A stretch of 64,000 nt of DNA from Lachnospiraceae bacterium MD335 (GTDB lineage Bacteria > Bacillota > Clostridia > Lachnospirales > Lachnospiraceae): NCBI GenBank assembly GCA_000403335.2, contig KE159630.1, forward strand, positions 123,172 through 187,171, read 5' to 3'. The position numbers and the translations under genes are program-made. A model generated the notes under the pieces. It worked only from the letters and a program-made list of their open reading frames with translations. It did no database searches and was not told where the DNA came from. Positions within the stretch are counted from its first letter, which is position 1; each line of letters starts with the position of its first letter. Of this stretch, positions 1-9,106 are shown piece by piece.

Positions 1-285
1 CTGAAAGCAGAAATGCAAGAGGTCAAGGCAGATATGCAGGGACTGAAAGCTGACGTACAGAGGCTTGATACGGACATGCAGGAAGTCAAAGTCAGGGTAA
101 AAAAGATAGAACTGACACAGGAAAACGAAGTTTTACCGCGTCTAAACACAATCGAATCCTGCTACACATCAACCTATGACAGATATAAAGACAGTGTTGA
201 AGAACATGAGTCAATGAAGCAGGACATTGACATTCTGAAAAAGGTAGTAACGGAGCACAGTGAAAAATTGCAAAGAATTTCATAA
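1..285 (+). CDS. Coiled-coil protein of unknown function (C-terminal part only)
   Basis: The reading frame is open from the first base of the window and ends with TAA at 283-285, so only the last 94 residues are present. The visible part has heptad-like repeats (KADMQGLKADVQRL, DTDMQEVKVRVKKIE), then a second charged helical stretch near the end (KQDIDILKKVVTEHSEKL). It has no cysteine cluster or membrane segment. Short proteins with this kind of coiled-coil tail are common in Clostridia and are usually unassigned. The missing N-terminus could hold any functional domain. An internal ATG at 13 is in frame but has no ribosome site, so it is not a credible start. An intrinsic terminator follows 12 bases after the stop, so this gene ends its transcription unit. 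Confidence 0.6.
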   Translation: MKAEMQEVKADMQGLKADVQRLDTDMQEVKVRVKKIELTQENEVLPRLNTIESCYTSTYDRYKDSVEEHESMKQDIDILKKVVTEHSEKLQRIS

Positions 286-296
286 AGACAATACAT

Positions 297-332
297 AAAA
301 AACGGCAAATCGCAAATCGGTTTGCCGTTTTT
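297..332 (+). terminator. Intrinsic terminator after the coiled-coil gene
   Basis: The inverted repeat AAACGGCAAA / TTTGCCGTTT is followed by a T run and lies directly after the stop codon at 285. The outer A/T arms could also make it work on the minus strand. Confidence 0.8.
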
Positions 333-456
333 GCTATATTTTGTTGTTTATAGAAATTTTATTGAAATATTTTATGTAAATCTCTAGCAAAAATAAAAGA
401 AATGGTTTACTATAAAAATGTAGGAGGAAATTTGTAGTTTTTCAGGGAGGAGCGAA

Positions 457-3400
457 ATGCAGTATAAGGGGTTTAAAAGAATGAAACGCATGGCTGCGGT
501 AATATTATCCGCGGCAATCGTACTGACAGACGTACCGGGTGTGTCCGCGGCGGAGTATGGACGGACAACAAAAACCGGGGCGTCCGAGGAAATGACGGCA
601 CAAGATGCCGTGGCAAAAGAAGCTGTGGAGGAGAAAACCACGGCAGAGTATATGGCGGAACAAACTGCCACGGCGGAAGAAACTGCCGAAACGGAAGGTC
701 CCGTGACGCCAGATACTGCATCCGTGAACGAAACATCAAAGAATACGGAAGCGGATGATGAGGCGGCAGGAGAACAGACAAATACCCAAAACAGTGCAGA
801 CGCAGACGAGCAGGCGTCTGATTTTGGCGTTGAAACAGGAGCTTCGCAGACGGAAACGCAGACAGCAAATACAGAGTCGGAAGGCTCTGAAACGCAGACG
901 GCAGAAGCAGAAGAAACACAAACGCAGGAAACATTAACGGAAGAGCCGGTAACGGAGGAGAGCGCATCGCAGGAGGAGAGCGCATCGCAGCAGGATACAT
1001 ATGTGCCAATACCCGATGTGGACGATTCGGTTTATGCGTTGGAACACGCGGACAATACATATATGGATAATACGGCGTCTATTGTATCTTACAATGCAAG
1101 CGGAACGCTTGAGAAAAATGAGCAGGGTGTATACAGCATTGACAACAAAGACCAGTTTATGCTGTTTTTGTCATCCGATACGGATTACAGTGACAGCACA
1201 GTGGCTTTGAACTGTGATGTGGACATGAAAGGCGGGACAGCACAGCGTACAAAGGTATTTGAAGGAACGTTCCTTGGCAACGGTCATTCGATTTATAATT
1301 ATAAGGCAGACGGTGCGCTTTTTAAGGAAATCGGCGCAAATGGCGAAGTGAAAGGACTGCATTTCAGTGCAGTTACGTTTTCACAGGAACGGGCGTCTGC
1401 GGCGCTTGCATTGACCAATAACGGAAGTATATCGGATATAACGGTCAATGCCGATATGAAAGTCACAAAAGAGATGACTGCGGCGGCAGGAATTGTATTG
1501 GAAAACGCAGGCAGAATATCCGGCTGCGTCTTTGCGGGCAGTATTACGGCAGATTCTGCGACAGACAATACAACAAAGACAATTGGCGGCATTGTGTCAT
1601 CCAATAAAGGCACAATCGAAAACTGCCATGCATTGGGAAGCATTCAGACCAATGCGGCGGCGCTTGGCGGAATAGCGGGGGCAAACTCCAAAATAATTAA
1701 AAACTGTACCAATCATATGAGCATTACAGGCGCATTTTACCTTGGCGGAATTGCGGCGGAAAATACGGGAACCGTATCAGGCTGTGCAAACTATGGTGCA
1801 ATTACACAGAAGAGCAGCTCTGAGGACGGTCTTGCGGGCGGAATTACGGCAACCAATACAGAGAAAATATCAGGCTGTGAAAATTATGCGGCGGTTTCAG
1901 GAGAATACAAGAACATTGGCGGAATTACGGGCAGCAGCTCGGGCGCTGTTACGGATTGCGGAAACTATGCAGGCGTGTCAGGTTCTGAAAACGTCGGCGG
2001 TATTATCGGACTTTTTAACGGAACGGGCGATGATGAAACAAACCTGATTCAAAACAGCTTTAATAAAGGAAGAATAGATGCAAAGGCAAATGGCAGCAGC
2101 AGAAATTTAGGCATTGGCGGAATCCTTGGCGCAGCTTCCAAAAATGTTACTTTGAAAATTGAAAACTGCTATAATACGGCAGGAATAAACGGTGCGGCGG
2201 AAACAAAAAATATCGGCGGAATTGTTGGCGTTCTTTACAGAGGCAGCATCAGCAATGTATACAATACAGGCAATATATCTGCGGCAGAAAGTACGGAAAG
2301 CTTCAATCCGTATGCTGCAATGATTGCGGGCTTTATGGGAGCTGAGGAAGAAGCTGCATATGCAAACTGTCTGTTTTTGGAGGGCAGAAGTGACACGCTC
2401 TGTTATCGGGAAAGCGGTGCAGTAGCGGGGGAGGATGCAAAAAGGACAGCCGGAGAGCTTAAAAGCGCAGATACGGTTACCGTTTTAGGAAACGGCTTTG
2501 CGTCAGATGATAGCAATATCAATGACGGTTATCCCGTCATAAAGGGACAGCATGCCCAAACACGCAAATATGTTTTGGTGTATGAGCCAAATGGCGGCTG
2601 TGCGGATTCCTATTTTTCGGTATCGCAAAACGGTGCTTCCGTATCACAACCTTCCTCTCCTGTAAAGAGAGGCGCTTCCTTCATGGGATGGTTCAAGGAT
2701 AAAGCATGTACGGCAAAATACAATTTTTCAGACAGTGTTACGAAGTCGGAAGTTCTTTACGCCGGTTGGGAGAGCGGCAAGCTTGTCGAGGATATTATAT
2801 TAGATCAGACTGAAGTGACACTTGTGAGAGAGGAAACGTTTAACCTGAAAGAAAAGGTTCGGTTTGTGCCAGAAAGCGCGGAAAATACCGCACTCTCTTT
2901 CCGTTCCAGTGATTCATCCGTAGCGACGGTTGACGATGCGGGAATTGTAAAGGCAGTCAGTGAAGGAACGGCAAAAATTACGGTCACAATGGCTGACGGT
3001 TCGTTGGATAAGGAATTGACTTTTAAAGTCAATGTTTCGGATAAGGCGAATATTGTAAGATTCAAGCTTTATGACGATAAGAGCACTGCAGAGATTACAA
3101 GACTTTCCATATCCGTAAATGATCCGGTTACGGTGCAGGCAGTATTTGGTTCGGAGGCGCCCAAGGACGCGACAGTGCAGTGGTCAAGCAACAGACCGGA
3201 TTATGTAAAAGTAACGGGAAGAACAGATTTGGTCAATGTCAATGCGGTAAGGCTTGACGGACTGAAACCGACTGCACAGCTGGATGAAAACAGTGTGGAT
3301 ATTATGTGTACTTTGATTTATCCGGATCATAAAACGACATTTACAAGTATCTTAAAGGTTACGGTAAAGCCGCTTGCGGAAAAGGTATCGGTGCAGGCTG

Positions 3401-6400
3401 GGAGAGAAGATGTTACGGATAAGACGGTTATTTATGACCTTGGCATGAAGAAGTTTATTGCGGTTGGAGAGACAAAGCTTTCGGAACCGACAGATACGCT
3501 TTCTGCTTCCATTTTACCAAAGGCTGCAAACCAAAAAGTAAAATGGAGCTCTTCTGACAGTTATATTCTGAAATTTAATGATGATGAGAGCGGAAAAGCG
3601 GAGGGACGCGTAGTCGGTGAGGCAACTGTCACGGCAACCGCGGCAGACGGAAGCACAAATAAGGATGGCAAGCCGGTTATCGGAAAAACAACGGTAAAAG
3701 TAAGACGTATTATACAGGAGCTTTCCTTTACGCCGAAACCGATGGACGGCAAAGGTACCATATCGGTTGATAAGAATGGCAGAATAGAGATTGCCGAAGG
3801 AACGAGTATTAAGCTTGTGCCGACATATAATCCTGTTGATGCGACAGAGAAAAAATTAAAATGGACAAACGGGAATAAAAACGCGATAGAGCTGACAAAA
3901 GTAGAGGAGGGAACGAATGTTTTGGTCGTGACCGCGAAAAAGGTTGCACAGGATACGATTGTTAAGCTCAGAGCCGATGCAATGGATATGGGAGCGGCTT
4001 TCTGCGAAGTTGAATTTATCATAAAACCCAAGGTGGAAAAGATAAAAATTTTCCGTACGGATGATACCAATAGGGATAATAATCTCAGCGGAAAGAATAT
4101 CGGCATTGATCCGGAAAAGGATGACATGACCTTTAGCCTTATGACGGTAAATGAACCGGACAACGCGTCACAGATGGTTACATGGAAAATCAGCAACACA
4201 AAAGTAGCGGATTTTAAAGATAATGAGGACGGAACCTGTACGATTCAGGTAAAAGGAATGGGCACTGCGGTGATTACGGCGACCGCGACGGACGGCAGCA
4301 AAACGACTGCGGCCACGACGCTCAATGTAACCTCTCTTGCATCCAATGTTGATATTGAGGGAAGCAATGTTGTCATGAAAGGAAAGACGATTAAGCTCAA
4401 AGCGACCGTCTATCCAAAGTCTGCCCAAAATAAGAATATCCGGTGGACATCATCTGCTCCGGATCTTGCAAGTGTCAATCCAAATACTGGAGAGGTTAGA
4501 GGAATCAAGGCAGGTTTTGTGCTGATTACGGCGACTGCAAACGACGGAAGCGGTGCGTCGGGAACCCATGCGATATGGGTAAAAGATCCTGTGGAAGATT
4601 TTGATATTATGGAGCCTGACGGTGACGACAATATTAAAAATGACAAAATCCTTACGGGAAAAACGATCGGTCTTGACCCGGATGATGATAAAGGGACCTA
4701 TACGGTTGTTCCCAGGATTCTTCCGGATACGGCATGTCAGGATGTAGAATGGAAGTCAGGCAATGAAAAGATTGCGACGGTAGAAAATGGTGTTATCACT
4801 GCAAAGGCGCTTGGAAGAACGACAATTACAATGTCTGCGGTTGACGGCAGCGGCAGAAAGGCGAGCATTACGGTCAATATTGGTACGCTTGTAAAGAATA
4901 TTGAGATAACAGGCGGACATTACGTCGGAATCGATCAGGAGCTGCAGCTCAAAGCAAAGGTTGGCAACAAAGACGCGACAAGTAAGGCTGTTATTTGGAA
5001 AAGCGATAATCCGAGAGCCGCGACGATTGAGGAAGACGGTCTTGTCACAGGTATAAAAGACGGCGATGCGATTATCACGGCAGAGGCAGCCGACGGAAGC
5101 GGCGTTATTGCAGAGCACAGAATTTATGTGATAAAGGAAAAAAATGACGTCAGCATCAGCGCATATGATAACTGTACAGTATCGACGAAAAACAAGAGAA
5201 AATATGTAAAAGATAATTCCGGATATGACGATATTGATTTATCGAACAGAAAGAACTATGTGCTGCGTCTTAGAGCAGAATTAAGCAATGGTTCCAGCAT
5301 CAGGGACGGTGTGCCTATGGATATTAAGTGGAGCACTTCCGACAAAAGCATTGCGTCAATCGAGCCAGAAGAGAATAATTCCGGCATTGGAGTCGTAACA
5401 ATTCATAAGGCAGGAACGGTTAAAATCACTGCAATGACTGCAGAGGGATATGAAAAAAGTGAGTATGTGACGATGACCGTCACAAACACGAACCCATATG
5501 TGGAAATTACCGGACCGGGGCATCGTCTTGCCAGCGGGAAGAAGATGAAGCTTTCGACGGGAAGCATAGCGGTGGATTGGGCATCCGACAATGAATCCGT
5601 TGCGAAAGTAAACAATAAAGGACAAGTGACAGCATGTAAAGGCGCGGCAGGCACCGTAAATATTGTAGCGACAGCGCTTGACGGCATCAACGGAAAAGGG
5701 AATTCCGACACGTATACAATCTATGTAGGGGATCCGGTCAGTGAGGTTGACATAACAATGAATGGTTATACTGTTACCGGCGAGAAAATCGGAATTGACC
5801 TTATGAAGGGCTACAAGGAATCGAGCACCGTACGTCTTGATGCACTCTTGGATGGTGCGGTAAGCGACGATGTCACATGGAAATCCTCCAATAAGGGAAT
5901 TGCCGAACTGGATGAATACGGCTATGTGGACTTTAAGAAAAACGGAACGGTCACGTTTACGGCAACGGCAGGTGACGGAAGCAACAAAAAGGGAAAAGTG
6001 ACATTTGTTATCACAAAGCAGATCACAGGCATGAGTCCGGCAGGGGACATCGGCAATATTGATTTAGGCTATAAAAAATCCGTCCAGCTCAACATTGACT
6101 ATAAACCGCTTTCCTGCACAATGAAGAGGGCAAACTGGGAGAGCAGCGACCCGTCAGTTGTCAGTGTAAACAAAAAGAGCGGCAAAATAACAGGTAAATC
6201 GGAAGGCGTTGCAATTATCACGGCAACGGCGGCGGACAACAGCGATGTAAGCTGCAGCTTTACGGTAACGGTCGATTGTGCGGTAAATAAGGTTGAGATT
6301 GTCAAATCAAATCCGGGAACGGAACTGCCTGACAATGAGTATCAGGATGTAATCGGTATTGATTTAAGCACGGCAGTTAATACGGCTGCGCTAAAGGCAA

Positions 6401-6873
6401 ATCTTTATACAAAGGTTGGCAAAGAATATGAAGAAATCGGCAGTCAGCGCGTAAGCTGGAAATCAAGCAATGAAAAGATTGCCAAGGTTGACGAGAATGG
6501 AGTGGTTACCGCGATAAAGAGCGGCGAGGTAACGATTACCGCGACAGCGCTTGACGGAAGCAAAAAATCGGGAAAGGTAAAGGTATATATTGGAAAGCTT
6601 ATTAAGAGCCTTACGCCTTCTGATAAAATTAAAGACGGTATTACGCTGAATCTGAGAGGAACGAAAACACTGGAGATTGCGAAGGAGTTTAAAATAGCTC
6701 CGATTACCGCCACCAATCAGACGCTTGTATATACAAGCAGCGATAAAAAAATTGTGACGGTTAATGCAAAAGGAAAGATTACCGGAAAAAAGGTCGGGGA
6801 AGCGGAGATTATTGTCACGCCAAGAGACGGCTCGGGAATCGTAATCAGAATACCTGTTGAAGTAACAAAATAG
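457..6873 (+). CDS. Giant secreted surface protein with GLUG-like, InlB-type and about 14 Ig-like (Big_2-like) repeats
   Basis: This is a 2138-residue predicted extracellular protein. A signal peptide spans residues 1-31 (basic KRMKRM, a hydrophobic core, cleavage near VSA-AE). Residues about 35-185 are a low-complexity Thr/Glu/Ala stalk. Residues about 210-690 have repeated GGI-G and ENC-N motifs of GLUG or beta-helix type. Residues about 705-772 match an InlB B-repeat (Listeria-Bacteroides repeat), starting YEPNGG and ending YAGW. From about 775 to the end there are some 14 Ig-like units, most with a W-SS...V...G...I-A-A-DGS pattern typical of Big_2. The start at ATG 457 is set by GGGAGGAG at 446-453. 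The C-terminus lacks an LPXTG signal, SLH domains or a membrane anchor, so the mode of attachment is unclear. It is probably an adhesin or matrix protein. No enzyme motif is visible. It forms its own transcription unit. Confidence 0.88.
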   Translation: MQYKGFKRMKRMAAVILSAAIVLTDVPGVSAAEYGRTTKTGASEEMTAQDAVAKEAVEEKTTAEYMAEQTATAEETAETEGPVTPDTASVNETSKNTEADDEAAGEQTNTQNSADADEQASDFGVETGASQTETQTANTESEGSETQTAEAEETQTQETLTEEPVTEESASQEESASQQDTYVPIPDVDDSVYALEHADNTYMDNTASIVSYNASGTLEKNEQGVYSIDNKDQFMLFLSSDTDYSDSTVALNCDVDMKGGTAQRTKVFEGTFLGNGHSIYNYKADGALFKEIGANGEVKGLHFSAVTFSQERASAALALTNNGSISDITVNADMKVTKEMTAAAGIVLENAGRISGCVFAGSITADSATDNTTKTIGGIVSSNKGTIENCHALGSIQTNAAALGGIAGANSKIIKNCTNHMSITGAFYLGGIAAENTGTVSGCANYGAITQKSSSEDGLAGGITATNTEKISGCENYAAVSGEYKNIGGITGSSSGAVTDCGNYAGVSGSENVGGIIGLFNGTGDDETNLIQNSFNKGRIDAKANGSSRNLGIGGILGAASKNVTLKIENCYNTAGINGAAETKNIGGIVGVLYRGSISNVYNTGNISAAESTESFNPYAAMIAGFMGAEEEAAYANCLFLEGRSDTLCYRESGAVAGEDAKRTAGELKSADTVTVLGNGFASDDSNINDGYPVIKGQHAQTRKYVLVYEPNGGCADSYFSVSQNGASVSQPSSPVKRGASFMGWFKDKACTAKYNFSDSVTKSEVLYAGWESGKLVEDIILDQTEVTLVREETFNLKEKVRFVPESAENTALSFRSSDSSVATVDDAGIVKAVSEGTAKITVTMADGSLDKELTFKVNVSDKANIVRFKLYDDKSTAEITRLSISVNDPVTVQAVFGSEAPKDATVQWSSNRPDYVKVTGRTDLVNVNAVRLDGLKPTAQLDENSVDIMCTLIYPDHKTTFTSILKVTVKPLAEKVSVQAGREDVTDKTVIYDLGMKKFIAVGETKLSEPTDTLSASILPKAANQKVKWSSSDSYILKFNDDESGKAEGRVVGEATVTATAADGSTNKDGKPVIGKTTVKVRRIIQELSFTPKPMDGKGTISVDKNGRIEIAEGTSIKLVPTYNPVDATEKKLKWTNGNKNAIELTKVEEGTNVLVVTAKKVAQDTIVKLRADAMDMGAAFCEVEFIIKPKVEKIKIFRTDDTNRDNNLSGKNIGIDPEKDDMTFSLMTVNEPDNASQMVTWKISNTKVADFKDNEDGTCTIQVKGMGTAVITATATDGSKTTAATTLNVTSLASNVDIEGSNVVMKGKTIKLKATVYPKSAQNKNIRWTSSAPDLASVNPNTGEVRGIKAGFVLITATANDGSGASGTHAIWVKDPVEDFDIMEPDGDDNIKNDKILTGKTIGLDPDDDKGTYTVVPRILPDTACQDVEWKSGNEKIATVENGVITAKALGRTTITMSAVDGSGRKASITVNIGTLVKNIEITGGHYVGIDQELQLKAKVGNKDATSKAVIWKSDNPRAATIEEDGLVTGIKDGDAIITAEAADGSGVIAEHRIYVIKEKNDVSISAYDNCTVSTKNKRKYVKDNSGYDDIDLSNRKNYVLRLRAELSNGSSIRDGVPMDIKWSTSDKSIASIEPEENNSGIGVVTIHKAGTVKITAMTAEGYEKSEYVTMTVTNTNPYVEITGPGHRLASGKKMKLSTGSIAVDWASDNESVAKVNNKGQVTACKGAAGTVNIVATALDGINGKGNSDTYTIYVGDPVSEVDITMNGYTVTGEKIGIDLMKGYKESSTVRLDALLDGAVSDDVTWKSSNKGIAELDEYGYVDFKKNGTVTFTATAGDGSNKKGKVTFVITKQITGMSPAGDIGNIDLGYKKSVQLNIDYKPLSCTMKRANWESSDPSVVSVNKKSGKITGKSEGVAIITATAADNSDVSCSFTVTVDCAVNKVEIVKSNPGTELPDNEYQDVIGIDLSTAVNTAALKANLYTKVGKEYEEIGSQRVSWKSSNEKIAKVDENGVVTAIKSGEVTITATALDGSKKSGKVKVYIGKLIKSLTPSDKIKDGITLNLRGTKTLEIAKEFKIAPITATNQTLVYTSSDKKIVTVNAKGKITGKKVGEAEIIVTPRDGSGIVIRIPVEVTK
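955..990 (+). repeat. Two perfect tandem copies of an 18-bp unit in the stalk of the giant surface protein
   Basis: GAGGAGAGCGCATCGCAG occurs twice back to back, encoding EESASQ twice. Its length is a multiple of three, so copy-number change would alter the stalk without breaking the frame. Confidence 0.9.
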
Positions 6874-6889
6874 AACGAAACGTAAGCGG

Positions 6890-6911
6890 GGGACAGCACA
6901 TGTGCTGTCCC
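6890..6911. terminator. Perfect 22-bp palindrome, probable terminator after the giant surface gene
   Basis: GGGACAGCACA is followed directly by its exact reverse complement, 17 bases after the stop at 6873. The tract that follows (TCATTTTGGGGTTT) is only partly T-rich, so termination efficiency is uncertain. Confidence 0.6.
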
Positions 6912-6928
6912 TCATTTTGGGGTTTAAA

Positions 6929-7085
6929 GTAACAGTTCAGCCCAGGACTTTGCACTATGTTGCAAAGTCCGTAAGAATGCATAGTGGTTGAGATGCATCA
7001 AGCCATGGCACATGGCTTTGACACCAACGAAGTGGTTTTGCATGGATTGATGCCCGTAACAGGAAGCCGAAGGCTGAACTGTTAC
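6929..7085. repeat. MITE-like hairpin element with 14-bp terminal inverted repeats (copy 1)
   Basis: This fills most of the 308-base gap between 6873 and 7182. The ends are GTAACAGTTCAGCC (6929-6942) and its exact reverse complement (7072-7085). Inside are a perfect 10-bp stem (6945-6954 with 6961-6970), an 8-bp stem around AAGCCATG/CATGGCTT near 7001-7019, and a small AGCC-GAA-GGCT hairpin (7065-7075). The last of these overlaps the right terminal repeat, so it competes with closure of the outer stem. No reading frame of note lies inside. A second copy at 30647-30786 shares the ends and the AGCC-RAA-GGCT motif but has different internal stems. It lies between a terminator and a promoter. Confidence 0.85.
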
Positions 7086-7098
7086 GGTTTAAATTATT

Positions 7099-7126
7099 TT
7101 GTCAGGTCAATACTAGGAATTATAAT
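7099..7126 (+). promoter_or_regulatory. Sigma-A type promoter for the asparagine synthase-like gene
   Basis: TTGTCA at 7099-7104 and a perfect TATAAT at 7121-7126 are separated by 16 bases, about 55 bases upstream of the start codon at 7182. Confidence 0.65.
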
Positions 7127-7181
7127 CAATTTGTGATAAGATAGATGCCATAAAGAGAGTGAAGGGAGCAAGGTTATTACT

Positions 7182-9080
7182 ATGTGTGGAATCGCGGGCT
7201 TTTGCAACAATGCTGCAAACTGGAAGGAAAATATCGAGCGCATGAATCAAAGAATGTACCACCGCGGTCCCGATGCGGGCGGTATTTGGGCAAGCGATGA
7301 CAAGCGAGTGGTGTTTGGGCACAGGAGGCTTTCCATTATAGATTTGTCCGAAAACGGTGCGCAGCCGATGCATTCCGCGTCGGGGAGATACGTGTGCGTA
7401 TTTAACGGCGAGATTTATAATTACCGCACCATAAGGGATAAACTGCTCGCCGAAAAAAAAGTAACGTCATTTCGCGGCGGTTCGGACACGGAGGCGCTGC
7501 TTGCGGCGTTTGAGGCGTATGGCGTCAGGGAAACGCTTGCGCTGTGTAAAGGGATGTTTGCCATCGCACTGTTTGACAAGGAGACAAAACGTATTACCCT
7601 GATGCGCGACCGCGTCGGCGAAAAGCCGCTGTATTACGGTTTTGTCAACGGAAGCTTTGTGTTTGCGTCTGACATTGGCAGTATCCGTGCGCTTGACGGC
7701 TTTCACAACGACATTGACACTGCCGTGCTTCAGATTTATTTTATTCACGGGTATATTCCCGCTCCTTATTCCATCTATAAGGATATTTATAAACTTGATG
7801 CAGGCTGTATTTTGGAGCTTGACGCGCCTTACGATACGCCGAAAATCAGCTCTTACTGGTCGGTACGGGAAGCGGCAAAATACGGGGAAGCACATCCGTT
7901 TCAGGGTTCAAGAAAAGAAGCCGCGGATGAGCTGGAACGCCTGTTAAAGGCGTCAATTAAAGAGCAGATGGTGGCGGATGTTCCCGTCGGCGCATTTTTG
8001 TCGGCAGGAATTGACAGCAGTACGGTTGTCGCGCTGATGCAGGCGCAGTCCGCCTTAAAGGTGCGGACCTTCACAATCGGCATGGAGGACCCCAAATACA
8101 ACGAGGCGATTTACGCAAAGGAGATTGCAAAGCATTTGGGAACGGAGCACACGGAGCTGTATATTACGCCCGACGACGCAAAGGCGGTTATTCCAAAGCT
8201 TGCACATATATTCGGAGAGCCGTTTGCAGACTCTTCACAGATTCCGACCTATCTTGTCAGCAAGATGACGCGGGAGCATGTGACGGTATCCCTTAGCGGT
8301 GACGCGGGAGACGAGCTGTTCTGCGGGTATATGACATACGCTTCCATTGACCGGATATGGGGGAAAATGAAGGCGTATCCGTATGCGCTGCGCAAAGCGG
8401 CAAGCAGCCTTTTGGTTAATTGTCCGCTTATCAAAAACAGACAGATTTTGCAGACAAAGGCGTATTTGCTTGGTGCAAAAGGACCGGAACACCTCTATGA
8501 GCTGTCGAATGCGCAGGAGGCGGGAAATCTGGCGATTGCGCTTGATAAAAACGTTCATCCGTACAAGCATAATACGCAGCCTTACGGTGATTTGAGCGAC
8601 CCGCAAAGCCGCATTATGTTAATGGATATGGAGCTGTATCATCCCGACGATATTTTGGTAAAGGTTGACCGGACCGCAATGGCGGTATCGCTCGAAACGC
8701 GCGTTCCAATGCTGGATAAGGATGTGGTGGAATTTGCGTGGACGCTGCCGATTGCATATAAAAAACAGGGCGATGTGGGAAAGCTTGTTTTACGGGATGT
8801 GCTTTACCGCTATGTACCGAAAGAAATGATGGAACGACCCAAAAAAGGCTTTTCCATTCCGATTACAAAATGGCTGAAGGAGCCGGAGCTCAGGGCGTGG
8901 GCGGAAGCGCTGCTTGACAGAACGCTTATCAGGAAACAAGGCATATTAGACGCCGATGTCGTGTGGCGTATGTGGACGGATTATATTGAGAACGGAAACT
9001 GGCGCATTCAGATTTGGTACATTCTGATGTTTCAAAGCTGGCTTACTGCGGAATATACGCAAGGGTGCGGCAAAAGATAA
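7182..9080 (+). CDS. asnB: Asparagine synthase (glutamine-hydrolysing) family protein
   Basis: A class II glutamine amidotransferase fused to a synthetase domain, 632 residues, the usual length for the family. The N-terminus begins MCGIAGF, where Cys2 is the expected glutaminase nucleophile. The ammonia-using half has the PP-loop ATP site SAGIDSS near residues 272-278 and SLSGDAGDELF further on. AsnB makes asparagine from aspartate, glutamine and ATP. Relatives in polysaccharide loci (WbpS type) are thought to amidate sugar acids. The position at the head of an envelope-glycan block makes either role possible. The start is fixed by MCGIAGF, since Cys must follow the initiator Met, and GAAGGGAG lies upstream. 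The gene has its own promoter and is followed after 26 bases by a co-directional membrane-protein gene. Confidence 0.9.
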   Translation: MCGIAGFCNNAANWKENIERMNQRMYHRGPDAGGIWASDDKRVVFGHRRLSIIDLSENGAQPMHSASGRYVCVFNGEIYNYRTIRDKLLAEKKVTSFRGGSDTEALLAAFEAYGVRETLALCKGMFAIALFDKETKRITLMRDRVGEKPLYYGFVNGSFVFASDIGSIRALDGFHNDIDTAVLQIYFIHGYIPAPYSIYKDIYKLDAGCILELDAPYDTPKISSYWSVREAAKYGEAHPFQGSRKEAADELERLLKASIKEQMVADVPVGAFLSAGIDSSTVVALMQAQSALKVRTFTIGMEDPKYNEAIYAKEIAKHLGTEHTELYITPDDAKAVIPKLAHIFGEPFADSSQIPTYLVSKMTREHVTVSLSGDAGDELFCGYMTYASIDRIWGKMKAYPYALRKAASSLLVNCPLIKNRQILQTKAYLLGAKGPEHLYELSNAQEAGNLAIALDKNVHPYKHNTQPYGDLSDPQSRIMLMDMELYHPDDILVKVDRTAMAVSLETRVPMLDKDVVEFAWTLPIAYKKQGDVGKLVLRDVLYRYVPKEMMERPKKGFSIPITKWLKEPELRAWAEALLDRTLIRKQGILDADVVWRMWTDYIENGNWRIQIWYILMFQSWLTAEYTQGCGKR

Positions 9081-9106
9081 AAGACGCGGATAAAGGGGAA
9101 TACACG

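Noticed and set aside
333-456. c-di-GMP or other riboswitch in the leader of the giant surface gene
   Set aside because: The 124 bases are A/T-rich with no conserved GEMM-type core or stable multi-stem fold. No convincing promoter pair was found either.
473-1060. Long open frame on the minus strand opposite the adhesin stalk
   Set aside because: It is antisense to a clear signal peptide and repeat protein, has no ribosome site and a biased composition caused by the repetitive Thr/Glu codons of the other strand.
3561-4199. 212-codon minus-strand open frame within the Ig-like repeat region
   Set aside because: It mirrors the Big_2-like repeats, recurs in pieces opposite other repeats, and has no ribosome site.
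6700-6873. LPXTG or SLH cell-wall anchor at the end of the giant surface protein
   Set aside because: The sequence ends in an Ig-like unit (IRIPVEVTK) with no sorting motif, hydrophobic tail or SLH repeats.
9014-9106. N-terminal extension of the membrane protein gene at 9107
   Set aside because: The ATG at 9014 lies inside asnB without a ribosome site. A hydrophobic N-terminus begins properly at 9107 after AAAGGGG.
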